Made by a program: the position numbers and the translations under genes
In this document: positions 1 to 8,918 of the stretch, piece after piece
Layout: each line of letters opens with the position of its first letter
Position numbering within the stretch: position 1 is the first letter of the stretch
The notes under the pieces: model-generated
Seen by the model: only the letters and a program-made list of their open reading frames with translations
The model's database searches: none
What the model was told of the DNA's origin: nothing
Source of the DNA: Eubacteriaceae bacterium
Lineage (GTDB): Bacteria > Bacillota > Clostridia > Eubacteriales > Eubacteriaceae
Assembly: GCA_016650045.1 (NCBI GenBank)
Contig: JAENWK010000002.1
Span: 32,136-96,135 of the forward strand
Direction: 5' to 3'
DNA length: 64,000 nucleotides

Positions 1-1216
1 TAACATGGTTCAAATCGCTGCAGATGCGGCAGAAGCTGCTCTTCGTGGATTTGATGAACAAGAAACTACGGTTGGGATCGTTCGTTACGCACCATTTAAC
101 GCACTTGCCATCATGGTCGGTTCAAACTCTGCTAGGCCTGGTGTTTTAACACAATGTGCAGTTGAAGAAGCTACCGAATTAAACCTTGGTATGAGAGGTT
201 ACACCGCTTACGCTGAAACTATTTCTGTATACGGTACAGAACAAGTATTCATGGATGGTGATGATACGCCATGGTCTAAAGCTTTCCTGGCTTCCTGTTA
301 TGCTTCACGTGGTCTTAAAATGCGATTCACCTCTGGAACTGGCTCAGAAGTGCAAATGGGCTATTCAGAAGGTAAATCAATGCTTTATCTTGAATCAAGA
401 TGTCTGTATGTTACCAAAGGCGCTGGCGTTCAAGGAACTCAGAATGGTTCTGTAAGCTGTATTGGTGTACCTGCCGGTGTACCAGGCGGTATTCGTGCAG
501 TTCTTGCTGAAAACTTAATTGGTGCCTGTCTTGACCTTGAAGTTGCTTCAAGTAATGACCAAACCTTTACACATTCAGATTTAAGAAGAGTTGCTCGTTC
601 ATTAATGCAAATGGTTCCAGGAACTGACTTTATCTGTTCTGGTTATGGTGCTGTTCCTAATTATGATAATATGTTTGCAGGCTCTAACTGGGATGCAGAA
701 GATTTTGATGATTGGAATGTTATCCAACGTGACCTTAAAATTGATGGTGGCTTAAATCCTATTACTGAAGAAGCTGGAGTTGCGGCTCGTGCCAAAGGCG
801 CTCGCGCTATCCAGGCAATCTTTAAAGAATTAGGTTTACCAGAAATTACTGATAAAGAAGTTGAAGCCGCAACTTATGCTCATGGCTCAAAAGATATGCC
901 TGACCGTGATGTTGTTGCTGACCTTAAAGCGGCAGAAGACATGGTTGCTCGTGGAGTTACTGGTGTGGATTTTGTTAAAGCCCTTGATAGAGCTGGATTT
1001 AGCGATGTGGCTGCCAGTATATTTGGTTTATTGAAACAACGTGTTTCTGGTGACTACTTACATACATCAGCTATTTTAACAGCTGACTTTAAAGTTATCA
1101 GTGCAGTCAATTACAAAAACCGCTATACAGGACCACAAACTGGTTATGTGATTAGCGATGAAAGATGGGAACAAATTAAAAATATCCCAGCTGAAATCGA
1201 TCCAGCAAACTATTAA
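1..1216 (+). CDS. pduC: Propanediol (diol) dehydratase large subunit PduC, 5' partial
   Basis: This is the large catalytic subunit of coenzyme B12-dependent diol dehydratase, which converts 1,2-propanediol to propionaldehyde inside a bacterial microcompartment. The open frame enters from the left edge (first full codon at base 2), so the methionine at base 5 is internal. About 404 codons are present; the family is usually near 550 residues, so roughly the first 150 are missing. Active-site landmarks are visible: the SGTGSE loop, QNGSVSC, the SNDQTFTHSD stretch and SGYGAVPNYDNMF. The gene is followed after 18 bases by pduD. A glycerol dehydratase would look similar, but the Pdu gene set favours the diol enzyme. 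Confidence 0.96.
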   Translation, partial: NMVQIAADAAEAALRGFDEQETTVGIVRYAPFNALAIMVGSNSARPGVLTQCAVEEATELNLGMRGYTAYAETISVYGTEQVFMDGDDTPWSKAFLASCYASRGLKMRFTSGTGSEVQMGYSEGKSMLYLESRCLYVTKGAGVQGTQNGSVSCIGVPAGVPGGIRAVLAENLIGACLDLEVASSNDQTFTHSDLRRVARSLMQMVPGTDFICSGYGAVPNYDNMFAGSNWDAEDFDDWNVIQRDLKIDGGLNPITEEAGVAARAKGARAIQAIFKELGLPEITDKEVEAATYAHGSKDMPDRDVVADLKAAEDMVARGVTGVDFVKALDRAGFSDVAASIFGLLKQRVSGDYLHTSAILTADFKVISAVNYKNRYTGPQTGYVISDERWEQIKNIPAEIDPANY

Positions 1217-1234
1217 GAAAGGGGTGTAGGAAGA

Positions 1235-1897
1235 ATGGCTATTAATGAACAAATGTTAAAAAGCATTATTGAAGATGTTTTAAGAGAAATGACCGGTGCT
1301 ACTCCAACTGCTCCAAGTGCTCCAAGTGCTTCTAAAGCAGCTGCAGCAAGTGGCGTTAAGCTAACTGCTATTGGCGATGCAAAACAAGGAACAGCCAGTG
1401 ATGAAGTAATCATCGCTTTAGCTCCTGCTTTTGCTGAATCCCAAACAGAAACAATTACTGGAATTCCTCATGATAAAGTTCTTAAAGAACTTATTGCCGG
1501 AATCGAAGAAGAAGGCATGAAAGCTCGTGTTATCAAAATTTACAGAACTTCTGATGTTGCTTTCTGTGGTCATGATGCCGCTCAATTGAGTGGATCTGGT
1601 ATTGCCATTGGCATACAATCAAAAGGAACCTGTCTGATTCATCAAAAAGACTTATTCCCACTTAGTAACCTTGAGTTATTCTCACAGGCACCATTGATCG
1701 ATTTAGAAACATATCGAGCAATCGGAAAAAATGCTGCCAAATATGCAAAAGGCGAAAGTCCAAACCCAGTTCCTGTAAAGAATGATCAAATGGCTCGTCC
1801 GAAATATCAGGCTTTTGCAGCGTTATTACATATTAAAGAAACACAACATGTTGTTCCTGGTCAAAAACCAGTTGAACAACGAGTTGATTTTATTTAG
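1235..1897 (+). CDS. pduD: Diol dehydratase medium subunit PduD
   Basis: The 220-residue medium subunit of the B12-dependent diol dehydratase forms the complex with PduC and PduE. The first 18 residues ([18 protein letters not shown]) form an amphipathic helix, followed by an Ala/Pro/Ser-rich linker (residues about 22-40) and then the conserved core. That layout is the known encapsulation-peptide arrangement that directs the enzyme into the shell; its use here is inferred. The start is set by a GAAAGGGGTG ribosome site just upstream. The gene sits between pduC and pduE with gaps of 16-18 bases, so the three subunits are surely co-transcribed. Confidence 0.96.
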   Translation: MAINEQMLKSIIEDVLREMTGATPTAPSAPSASKAAAASGVKLTAIGDAKQGTASDEVIIALAPAFAESQTETITGIPHDKVLKELIAGIEEEGMKARVIKIYRTSDVAFCGHDAAQLSGSGIAIGIQSKGTCLIHQKDLFPLSNLELFSQAPLIDLETYRAIGKNAAKYAKGESPNPVPVKNDQMARPKYQAFAALLHIKETQHVVPGQKPVEQRVDFI

Positions 1898-1913
1898 GCG
1901 GAGGTGAAATAGA

Positions 1914-2414
1914 ATGACACAAGAACAAATGTTAGAACAAATTGTTAAACAGGTTATGAGTTCTATGGGTACTGTTGCAGCTTCTGCTCCTTCTGGTTCA
2001 AAATTAACAGACGCCGATTATCCAATCGGTGAAAAACGACCAGAACTACTTAAAACACCTACAGGCATTCCATTTTCAGAACTTACAGTAGAAAAAATGA
2101 TTGCCGGTGAACTCGGTACTGATGATATGAGAATCACTCCTGAAACGTTAGAATTACAAGCACAGGTTGCAGAATCCGTTAAACGTGATGCTTTTGCAAG
2201 AAACCTGAGAAGAGCCGCTGAACTTATTGCTGTTCCAGATGCTCGTTTGCTTGAAATCTATAACTTATTAAGACCATACCGATGTACAAAAGCAGAATTA
2301 TACGCAATTGCTGACGAACTCGAAAACAAATACGGTGCAAAAGTTAACGCCGCATTCGTAAAAGAAGCAGCGGATGTTTATGAAGTAAGAAAACGACTTA
2401 AAGGCAACAATTAA
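1914..2414 (+). CDS. pduE: Diol dehydratase small subunit PduE
   Basis: This is the small subunit (166 residues) of diol dehydratase. The N-terminus (MTQEQMLEQIVKQVMSSM) is a second amphipathic helix like that of PduD, followed by an Ala/Ser linker, so both accessory subunits may carry shell-targeting peptides. The body contains the family features IGEKRPELLKTPTG and, near the C-terminus, the LRPYRCTKAEL segment. A GGAGG ribosome site lies about 10 bases before the ATG. Length and position after pduD match the family. Confidence 0.96.
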   Translation: MTQEQMLEQIVKQVMSSMGTVAASAPSGSKLTDADYPIGEKRPELLKTPTGIPFSELTVEKMIAGELGTDDMRITPETLELQAQVAESVKRDAFARNLRRAAELIAVPDARLLEIYNLLRPYRCTKAELYAIADELENKYGAKVNAAFVKEAADVYEVRKRLKGNN

Positions 2415-2452
2415 TTCATAATTCTCGGATTATGTTTTTGGAGGAATACAAT

Positions 2453-4270
2453 ATGATCATTGCGGGAATTGATATTGGAAATGCAACGACTGAAACTGCT
2501 GTTGCACGTGTTACGAATCAAGAAAACCCAGAGTTCCTTTCCAGTGGCATTTATAATACCAGTGGAATTAAAGGGACGCGTCAAAATATTCATGGAATTT
2601 TCGCCTCCTTAAAATTAGCCCTTGAAAAAGCTCATTTGACTGTAGAAGATGTTGATTTAATCCGGATCAATGAAGCTGCTCCTGTTATTGGGGATGTGGC
2701 TATGGAAACAATCACTGAAACAATTATTACAGAATCAACTATGATCGGCCACAATCCCTCTACACCAGGGGGGTTGGGGATCGGCGTGGGTGTTACTGTA
2801 GAAATAAGGGATATTCATAGTGTGGAAAAAGGAGCATCTATAATCGTCATAATTCCTAGAGAAGTCGATTTCGAAGAATCTTCCCACATTATTAATGTTG
2901 CTGTAAAAAACGGTATATTTATTAATGGAGCCATTGTCCAACGTGATGATGGCGTTTTAATTAATAACCGTTTAGACAAAAAAATCCCGATTGTTGATGA
3001 AGTTTCTCTTATTGAGAAGGTGCCATTAAACATGAGAGCCGCCATTGAGGTGGCTGCTCCAGGTTCCGTAGTTGAAGAACTATCGAACCCATACGGGATT
3101 GCAACTGTTTTTGATTTGACTTCTGATGAAACAAAGCTTGTGGTTCCAATATCACGAGCTCTCATTGGAAATCGCTCAGCTGTTATTATCAAAACACCAG
3201 CAGGAGACGTTAAAGAACGTAAAATCCCCGCCGGTAAAATCGTTATTCAAGGTGCTACTAAAAAGGCCGAGATCAACGTTGATGATGGTGCTGAAAAAAT
3301 CATGGAAGCGATTCGTTCCGTTGCTCCTGTAGAAGATATTAAAGGTGAACCCGGTACAAATGCCGGAGGAATGCTGGAAAAGGTGCGACAGGTTATGTCA
3401 AACCTGACTGAACAGCTTCCCGCCACCATTAAAATTCAAGATTTGCTGGCCGTTGATACTTTTGTTCCCCAAGTTGTAAAAGGCGGGATGGCAGAAGAAT
3501 TTTCCATGGAAAATGCCGTCGGCATTGCAGCCATGGTTAAGGCTGATAGATTGCAAATGAATATGATTGCAGAAGAGCTTGAGCGGGAGTTAGGCGTTAA
3601 AGTCGAAGTGGGCGGTGTCGAAGCAAATATGGCAGTCCACGGCGCATTAACAACTCCAGGCAGTAACAAACCACTGGCAATCATCGATATGGGTGCTGGA
3701 TCTACAGATGCAGCGATAATAAATAGGGCAGGCGAAATTAAATCAATCCATTTAGCAGGTGCCGGTAATATGGTTACAATGTTGATTGGATCCGAATTAG
3801 GATTTGAAGATATGAGCTTAGCAGAGGATATAAAGAAATATCCATTGGCAAAGGTAGAGAGTTTATTCCATATTCGTCATGAAGATGGAACTGTTCAATT
3901 TTTTGATAAGCCTCTTGATCCGCAAATATTTGCCCGGGTAGTTATTTTAACGCCTAATCGAATGGTTCCGATTCCAGGTAATTTTTCCTTGGAACGTATT
4001 AAAACTGTTCGTCGCGAAGCAAAAACAAAAGTGTTTGTTGTCAATGCAATTCGCTCTCTGGAACGGGTTAGCCCAACCGGAAACTGTCGGGACATTGAAT
4101 TTGTAACCTTGGTGGGAGGCTCAGCTTTAGATTTTGAGATTCCACAATTGGTAACACATGCACTGTCACAGTACAGCATTGTTGCAGGACGTGCGAACAT
4201 CAGAGGAGTGGAGGGTCCACGTAACGCAGTAGCCACTGGATTAGTATTAGCATACGGAGAAGGTGAATAA
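2453..4270 (+). CDS. pduG: Diol dehydratase-reactivating factor large subunit PduG
   Basis: This is the large subunit of the chaperone-like, ATP-dependent reactivase that removes damaged cobalamin from inactivated diol dehydratase. It has actin/Hsp70-type phosphate motifs at the N-terminus (AGIDIGNATTE) and in the second half (IIDMGAGSTDAAI). The start chosen is the ATG at 2453, 8 bases after GGAGG at 2440-2444. The in-frame ATG at 2432 lies upstream of that ribosome site and would add seven atypical residues. The protein is 605 residues, the usual family length. The next gene, pduH, begins immediately after its stop codon. Confidence 0.95.
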   Translation: MIIAGIDIGNATTETAVARVTNQENPEFLSSGIYNTSGIKGTRQNIHGIFASLKLALEKAHLTVEDVDLIRINEAAPVIGDVAMETITETIITESTMIGHNPSTPGGLGIGVGVTVEIRDIHSVEKGASIIVIIPREVDFEESSHIINVAVKNGIFINGAIVQRDDGVLINNRLDKKIPIVDEVSLIEKVPLNMRAAIEVAAPGSVVEELSNPYGIATVFDLTSDETKLVVPISRALIGNRSAVIIKTPAGDVKERKIPAGKIVIQGATKKAEINVDDGAEKIMEAIRSVAPVEDIKGEPGTNAGGMLEKVRQVMSNLTEQLPATIKIQDLLAVDTFVPQVVKGGMAEEFSMENAVGIAAMVKADRLQMNMIAEELERELGVKVEVGGVEANMAVHGALTTPGSNKPLAIIDMGAGSTDAAIINRAGEIKSIHLAGAGNMVTMLIGSELGFEDMSLAEDIKKYPLAKVESLFHIRHEDGTVQFFDKPLDPQIFARVVILTPNRMVPIPGNFSLERIKTVRREAKTKVFVVNAIRSLERVSPTGNCRDIEFVTLVGGSALDFEIPQLVTHALSQYSIVAGRANIRGVEGPRNAVATGLVLAYGEGE

Positions 4271-4271
4271 A

Positions 4272-4646
4272 ATGCGAATGGACTATGATGCTCCAAGACC
4301 AGAAATAAAAGTGATTCACAATAAACAGATGACGTGTCAAAAAGTTATCGACGAAGTATTACGCGGCATTGAAGAAGAGGGTTTACCCTACTCCGTTGAA
4401 CAAAGCGAAGAAACAAATCCCGTTGAGCTTGCTTTTAGAGGGGCAGAATTATCACATCTCGGTGTTGGTATTGGAATAACAGATAATGAGGTTGTTTTAC
4501 ACTTTATCAAGTTAAAAGAAGACCAGCCATTGTTTAAAATACCGACCTACAGTGATGAATCAACACTTCGAGCCATTGGGTGTAATGCCGCTCGACTTGT
4601 AAAACGGATGCCATTTAAAAATCTTGATAATACAGAACTGTCTTAA
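4272..4646 (+). CDS. pduH: Diol dehydratase-reactivating factor small subunit PduH
   Basis: The 124-residue small subunit of the diol dehydratase reactivase pairs with PduG; the family resembles the beta subunit fold of the dehydratase itself. Recognisable segments are VIDEVLRGIEEEGLPY, a GVGIGITDNEVVLHF stretch and the C-terminal LRAIGCNAARLVKRMPF. The ATG at 4272 has GGAGAAGG about 9 bases upstream. A GTG at 4263 in the same frame would overlap pduG, but it lies within the ribosome site and is less likely. Coupled translation with pduG is probable because the gap is one base. Confidence 0.92.
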   Translation: MRMDYDAPRPEIKVIHNKQMTCQKVIDEVLRGIEEEGLPYSVEQSEETNPVELAFRGAELSHLGVGIGITDNEVVLHFIKLKEDQPLFKIPTYSDESTLRAIGCNAARLVKRMPFKNLDNTELS

Positions 4647-4658
4647 GGAGGGGTTAAT

Positions 4659-5153
4659 TTGAATAGAGGAGAGGCATTAGGCTTAATCGAAGCTATCGGG
4701 TTAGCCACGGCTATTGAGGCAGCGGATGCGGCGGTTAAGTCAGCAAATGTAAGACTCATTGGTTACGAAGTTTGTAAAGGTGATGGGATGTCAACGATTA
4801 AAGTGGTTGGAGATGTGGGTGCCGTTAAGGCTGCCGTTGAAGCTGCCACAGCTGCCTGTGCTAAAGGTCGCGGTGTTTGGGGAACTAAAGTGATTGCCCG
4901 ACCCAGTGAAGAAATTGAAAAATTAATTTACAACAGTCAGACGGTTGGTTATACACCACCGGAGGAAACCAGGGCAGAAATACAACTTGAAGTTCATGAA
5001 AATATGCCAAAAGTGGATGTTGAGCAACAAAAAGCTGTGTTCAAGAAGAGACAAAAGAAAAGTTCTAAATTAACATTAAAAATGATGCGAAAAAAGATGC
5101 CAAAGAAGCGGTTATTAATTTCGAAACTTAAAAAAGCGAGAAAGAAAAAATAA
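4659..5153 (+). CDS. pduK: Microcompartment shell protein with BMC-H domain and basic tail, PduK-like
   Basis: This shell protein of the propanediol microcompartment starts at a TTG placed 6 bases after an AAGGAGGGG ribosome site. Residues about 4-88 form one complete BMC domain (GEALGLIEAIGLATAIEAAD; later VKAAVEAATAACAKGRGV). A tail of about 75 residues follows, and its last 35 are almost all Lys/Arg with Ser and Leu. PduK proteins are known for one BMC domain with a C-terminal extension, so the name rests on domain layout and position between pduH and pduL. The tail is odd: another reading frame over the same bases gives a more ordinary acidic helix, so a frameshift is possible. Confidence 0.85.
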   Translation: MNRGEALGLIEAIGLATAIEAADAAVKSANVRLIGYEVCKGDGMSTIKVVGDVGAVKAAVEAATAACAKGRGVWGTKVIARPSEEIEKLIYNSQTVGYTPPEETRAEIQLEVHENMPKVDVEQQKAVFKKRQKKSSKLTLKMMRKKMPKKRLLISKLKKARKKK

Positions 5154-5209
5154 CAAATTGATTTTGGCTAATAAGATAGAAACGATCTTTTGAAGAAAAG
5201 GTGTAAAGT

Positions 5210-5863
5210 ATGAACGACGTTGAAAAAAAAGTAATTGAGGAAATCGTAATCAATACGGTTAAAAAATTATTGGCAGCAAAAGATAGTCCGGACCGTGTGG
5301 TTTTAGGAATATCAAATAAGCATATGCACCTGACTCAAGAAGACATTGAAACTCTTTTTGGAAAAGGACATACACTTACCAATAAGAAAGATTTAAAGCA
5401 ACCGGGACAATATGCGGCGGAAGAAACCATTAAGGTCATCGGTCCAAAAGGCAATTTTGATCGAGTTCGGATATTAGGACCAGCCCGACCAGAAAGCCAA
5501 ATTGAAATTTCATTAACCGATGCCAGATCCATTGGCATTAAAGCTCCCATATGCGAATCCGGTCAGTTAGAAGGAACTCCAGGAATTATTCTTGAAGGAC
5601 CCTGCGGACGGGTAGAGCTTAAACAAGGAGTGATGGTCGCTCTCAGACATATTCATATGCCTTTGGATGTGGCACAAAAGCTGGGAATAAAGGATAAAGA
5701 TTTTGTTTGTGTTGAAACCAGTGGCATACGGAAAACAATTTTCTGTAATGTGCTGGCTCGGGTATCAGATGAATTTGATTTTGAGATGCATCTTGATACC
5801 GATGAAGCCAATGCCGCAGGACTAAAAAACAATGACTATTTAAAAATAATACCCAACAGGTGA
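5210..5863 (+). CDS. pduL: Phosphate propanoyltransferase PduL
   Basis: This is the microcompartment phosphotransacylase, which converts propionyl-CoA and phosphate to propionyl-phosphate and recycles CoA inside the shell. The two tandem barrel domains show the zinc-binding histidines: NKHMH near residue 36 (His38, His40) and RHIHMP (His147, His149). Other family blocks are KDLKQPGQYAAEET, RILGPARPESQIEIS and the SDEFDFEMHLDTDEANAAG segment at the end. Residues 4-24 form an amphipathic helix (VEKKVIEEIVINTVKKLLAA) typical of an encapsulation peptide. The gene is 217 residues and lies 4 bases ahead of the eutJ-like gene. Confidence 0.96.
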   Translation: MNDVEKKVIEEIVINTVKKLLAAKDSPDRVVLGISNKHMHLTQEDIETLFGKGHTLTNKKDLKQPGQYAAEETIKVIGPKGNFDRVRILGPARPESQIEISLTDARSIGIKAPICESGQLEGTPGIILEGPCGRVELKQGVMVALRHIHMPLDVAQKLGIKDKDFVCVETSGIRKTIFCNVLARVSDEFDFEMHLDTDEANAAGLKNNDYLKIIPNR

Positions 5864-5867
5864 AAAA

Positions 5868-6692
5868 ATGGATTGGAAATCTGGAAATGACGCAATTCTT
5901 GAGTTTGCAGAACTTATTCGTGAAAAGAAGGCCAATGTTTATTCAGGTAATCTGAAAGTAGGCGTGGATCTTGGGACTGCAAACATTGTTATCGCGGTAG
6001 TTGATGAAAATAATCGTCCAATTGCCGGAGTTACCCAGGGAGCGTCAGTTGTTCGAGACGGTATTGTCGTTGATTATATCGGAGCGAGTCAAATAGTACG
6101 AAATCTCAAACGTGAGGTCGAAGGCATCCTGGGAGTGGATTTATCTTACGCCAAGGCGGCAACAGCCATTCCTCCTGGTATTCTGGCGGGGAATACAAAG
6201 ATCATCGCCAATGTTGTGGATTCAGCAGACTTCGTTGTAACAAACGTTGTGGATGAACCAACAGCAGCGGCCACAGTCCTCGGTATCCAAAATGGCGCCG
6301 TTGTGGATGTGGGTGGTGGAACCACTGGAATCAGTATTCTTAAAAATGGAGAAGTCGTCTTTTCCGCCGATGAAGCAACCGGTGGCACACATATGAGCCT
6401 GGTACTGGCAGGTCATTTTCATATTAGCTTTGAAGAAGCAGAAGAACTAAAAAAGAACGAAGCACAAAGAAAAATATTTCCAATAATTAAACCGGTTGTA
6501 CAGAAGATGGCATCAATTGTTAACCGATTTATTAGTGGATATGACGTTGGTGAAATTTATGTGGTTGGTGGGGCCTGTGTTTTTGATGATTTTGAAAAAA
6601 TCTTTGAAGATGAAATTGGGATTAAAACTATTAAACCGGTCGAACCATTGTTGGTAACACCCCTAGGGATAGCCTTTAATTGTCAAAGGTAA
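5868..6692 (+). CDS. eutJ: EutJ-like actin/Hsp70-fold ATPase of the microcompartment operon
   Basis: This 274-residue protein has the Hsp70/actin ATPase fold and matches the ethanolamine-utilisation EutJ family. Phosphate-binding motifs are visible at KVGVDLGTANIVIAV (about residue 27), AVVDVGGGTTGISIL in the middle and YVVGGACVF near the end. EutJ is thought to act as a chaperone for microcompartment enzymes or shell; no reaction has been shown. The homologue here sits inside a pdu operon rather than a eut operon, 4 bases after pduL. The sequence supports the family well, but its partner (perhaps the aldehyde dehydrogenase or dehydratase) is unknown. Confidence 0.88.
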   Translation: MDWKSGNDAILEFAELIREKKANVYSGNLKVGVDLGTANIVIAVVDENNRPIAGVTQGASVVRDGIVVDYIGASQIVRNLKREVEGILGVDLSYAKAATAIPPGILAGNTKIIANVVDSADFVVTNVVDEPTAAATVLGIQNGAVVDVGGGTTGISILKNGEVVFSADEATGGTHMSLVLAGHFHISFEEAEELKKNEAQRKIFPIIKPVVQKMASIVNRFISGYDVGEIYVVGGACVFDDFEKIFEDEIGIKTIKPVEPLLVTPLGIAFNCQR

Positions 6693-6711
6693 AGAAATGT
6701 GGTGATATAAT

Positions 6712-7557
6712 TTGGGCATAAAAGGAATACTTGAAGAGAGCTTAATGGATATTCTTATTCAAAAAGTTGTTGAAGAAGTAATCAGGAGAATTAAAAATCA
6801 GCCGAAAAAAGCTGTTGTGCTCTTTACCGGAGCATCAATAGGTTTTAGACAGTCGATGGACTCACTGTTGAAATTACATAAGGATGGTTGGCAATTAAAA
6901 GTTGTTCTTTCTGATGATGGCATGAAGGTACTAGATCCTGAAGCCATAAAAAAGGAATTAAACCTCGATGTAATCTATCACAGTGGCAACATCACAAGTC
7001 AAAGAGAATTATACATGAATGCGGACATGTTCATCATTGGGAGTATGAGTGTTAATACCGCTGCTAAACTAGCGGTGGGAATCACGGATACGGTGCTATT
7101 ATCCCTTATTAATCATGGATTTATGGCAGGAACGCCTGTTGTGGCAGCCCAGGATGCCTGTAATCCGGATGATCCCAAAAGAGCAGAACTTGGAATGGGA
7201 AAAGCTCCCGAGAAGTATCGTCAAATGCTTCATGAAAACATAAAGGTGTTACATGATTTTGGAATGCAATTAGTGAATGCCGAAGATTTGTATGAAACCT
7301 GCTCAGGCAATGTGCCGGTAAAAAGGGAAGTACAAAAAGTTGAGAAAATAAACGTTGCAGTCACAAAACAATCCGTTATGAATCCGGAAGTACCGGTAAT
7401 TCAAGGCGAATGTGTGCTAAACAAAAAAATAATATCGCGAACAGACATTCTTAAAGTGCAGGGTGCAAAAGTAGTTAAAATTCCTGCTGATGCAATTATC
7501 ACAGATTACGCTGTAGAAGCCATTCATTCGTTTGGACTACAGATCATAAGGATTTAA
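6712..7557 (+). CDS. PduM-like microcompartment flavoprotein-fold protein
   Basis: This protein of about 281 residues has a flavoprotein-type Rossmann core: AVVLFTGASIGFRQS, the YHSGNITSQRELYMNADMF stretch, a VNTAAKLAVGITD segment and VVAAQDACNPDDP. A short helical N-terminus (MDILIQKVVEEVIRRI) resembles an encapsulation peptide. Its place after the eutJ-like gene and before pduN matches PduM-type genes, whose role lies in microcompartment assembly, but identity with PduM is not proven by sequence alone. The start could be TTG at 6712 behind GTGGTGA or ATG at 6745 behind GAAGAGAG; the latter puts the targeting helix exactly at the N-terminus. Confidence 0.7.
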   Translation: MGIKGILEESLMDILIQKVVEEVIRRIKNQPKKAVVLFTGASIGFRQSMDSLLKLHKDGWQLKVVLSDDGMKVLDPEAIKKELNLDVIYHSGNITSQRELYMNADMFIIGSMSVNTAAKLAVGITDTVLLSLINHGFMAGTPVVAAQDACNPDDPKRAELGMGKAPEKYRQMLHENIKVLHDFGMQLVNAEDLYETCSGNVPVKREVQKVEKINVAVTKQSVMNPEVPVIQGECVLNKKIISRTDILKVQGAKVVKIPADAIITDYAVEAIHSFGLQIIRI

Positions 7558-7573
7558 CAAAGGCGGTGAGTTT

Positions 7574-7852
7574 ATGCAGTTAGCAAAAGTAGTCGGGAAT
7601 GTAGTTTCAACCCAAAAAGATAAAAATCTGGTAGGGTGTAAACTGCTGATTATAAAAAAAATAGATGAATATGGCGAATTTGAGAAATATTCAAGTTCCT
7701 CAACAGCAGTAGCTGTTGACTCGGTGGGAGCAGGCATTGGAGAAACGGTTATTGTAACCCAAGGGAGCAACGCTCGCTATGTTTACGGTGATAAAATGGC
7801 TCCGCTTGATATGACCATTGTTGGAATCGTTGATGAAATTCAAATCGTCTAG
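7574..7852 (+). CDS. pduN: Microcompartment pentameric vertex protein PduN (BMC-P)
   Basis: This 92-residue protein belongs to the EutN/CcmL/PduN family, whose pentamers cap the corners of the polyhedral shell. The family start MQLAKVVGNVVSTQKD, the LVGCKLLII strand, VAVDSVGAGIGETVIVTQGSNAR and the terminal IVGIVDEI are all visible. Length is typical. A GGCGGTGAG ribosome site lies 5-10 bases before the ATG. It is the only vertex protein in the window and is 12 bases upstream of pduO. Confidence 0.95.
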   Translation: MQLAKVVGNVVSTQKDKNLVGCKLLIIKKIDEYGEFEKYSSSSTAVAVDSVGAGIGETVIVTQGSNARYVYGDKMAPLDMTIVGIVDEIQIV

Positions 7853-7864
7853 TGAGGTGAAATA

Positions 7865-8878
7865 ATGCCGAACGTATACACAAGAGGCGGAGACAAAGGT
7901 GAGACAGGGCTTTTTGGAGCCAGTCGCGTTCAAAAGGACAGTATCCAGGTCGATGCCTATGGAACCATGGACGAGGCAAACTCAGCCATTGGTTTAGCCT
8001 ATTCATTTTGCGAGGATGAAGAAATTCGCAGAATTTTGCATGAAGTACAGAAAAGAATTTTTGTGCTGGGTGCAGAGCTCGCCAGTGACGAAAAGGGTAA
8101 ATCCATGTTAAAGGATAAAATTACTCAGGCCGACATTGATACTATGGAAAAAATCATGGAACATTATCTGGCAATCATTGGTCCACAAAAAGCATTCATC
8201 ATTCCAGGAGCCAGCCCAGCTTCATCGGCTCTTCATGTGGCACGAACGGTGGTAAGACGAGGCGAACGTCAGATTGTTCAGTACAATCGAGACAATGAAC
8301 ACAGTCGACCTGAATTAATAAAATTCGCGAATCGATTGTCGGACATGCTTTTTGTTTTAGCACGAACCGCAGAACATTATGCACAGGTCAGTGAAATTGC
8401 TGGCCGTGTTATGGAAAAAATGAAGGCATTAGGCCAAACAGATTCAGAAGATGAAAATAATTCAGACTTCCAGGAGAAAGACTATTCATTACTTATTCTG
8501 GCAAAAAAAATGGGTGCCGCTGCCCGGGTTAAGGCATTGGAAATGAATGTTCCCATTGTTTTCTCCGTGGTGGACAGTGGTGGAAACCTCACCTACTTTG
8601 AACGCATGGAAGATGCTTTAATGGTAAGTATCGATATTTCAGTGAACAAGGCTTACACAGCCAACGCACTGAAAATGTCTACCGATAAGGTGGCGAAGGT
8701 CGTTAAAGAGGATGGTTCTCTTTATGGCCTGCAATGGACAAACAATGGTCGCATGGTTGTTTTTGGTGGCGGTTATCCACTGATTTACAATGGTGAAGTC
8801 ATTGGTGGTCTTGGTGTCAGCGGCGGTAGTGTGGATGAAGATATGATCATTGCTAAAGCTGGACTGGCAGCACTATAA
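7865..8878 (+). CDS. pduO: Cob(I)alamin adenosyltransferase PduO with C-terminal GlcG/DUF336 domain
   Basis: This enzyme makes adenosylcobalamin from reduced cobalamin and ATP and so supplies the diol dehydratase. Residues 1-190 form the PduO-type adenosyltransferase domain: YTRGGDKGETGLFG binds ATP, with the later VDAYGTMDEANSAIG and RTVVRRGERQIVQ blocks. Residues about 200-337 form a second domain of the GlcG/HbpS (DUF336) type (ILAKKMGAAARVKALEMNVP; GGYPLIYNGEVIGGLGVSGG). The two-domain layout is that of full-length PduO; the C-terminal domain binds haem in some homologues. Together with PduS it would form the cofactor recycling pair. Confidence 0.95.
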   Translation: MPNVYTRGGDKGETGLFGASRVQKDSIQVDAYGTMDEANSAIGLAYSFCEDEEIRRILHEVQKRIFVLGAELASDEKGKSMLKDKITQADIDTMEKIMEHYLAIIGPQKAFIIPGASPASSALHVARTVVRRGERQIVQYNRDNEHSRPELIKFANRLSDMLFVLARTAEHYAQVSEIAGRVMEKMKALGQTDSEDENNSDFQEKDYSLLILAKKMGAAARVKALEMNVPIVFSVVDSGGNLTYFERMEDALMVSIDISVNKAYTANALKMSTDKVAKVVKEDGSLYGLQWTNNGRMVVFGGGYPLIYNGEVIGGLGVSGGSVDEDMIIAKAGLAAL

Positions 8879-8918
8879 AAAGACATTAAATAACAAACTT
8901 ATCCAGGAGGAAGCTACT

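Noticed and set aside
8850..8918. Longer PduP start overlapping pduO
   Set aside because: It lacks a ribosome site, and the AGGAGG before 8919 plus the targeting helix at that start are decisive.
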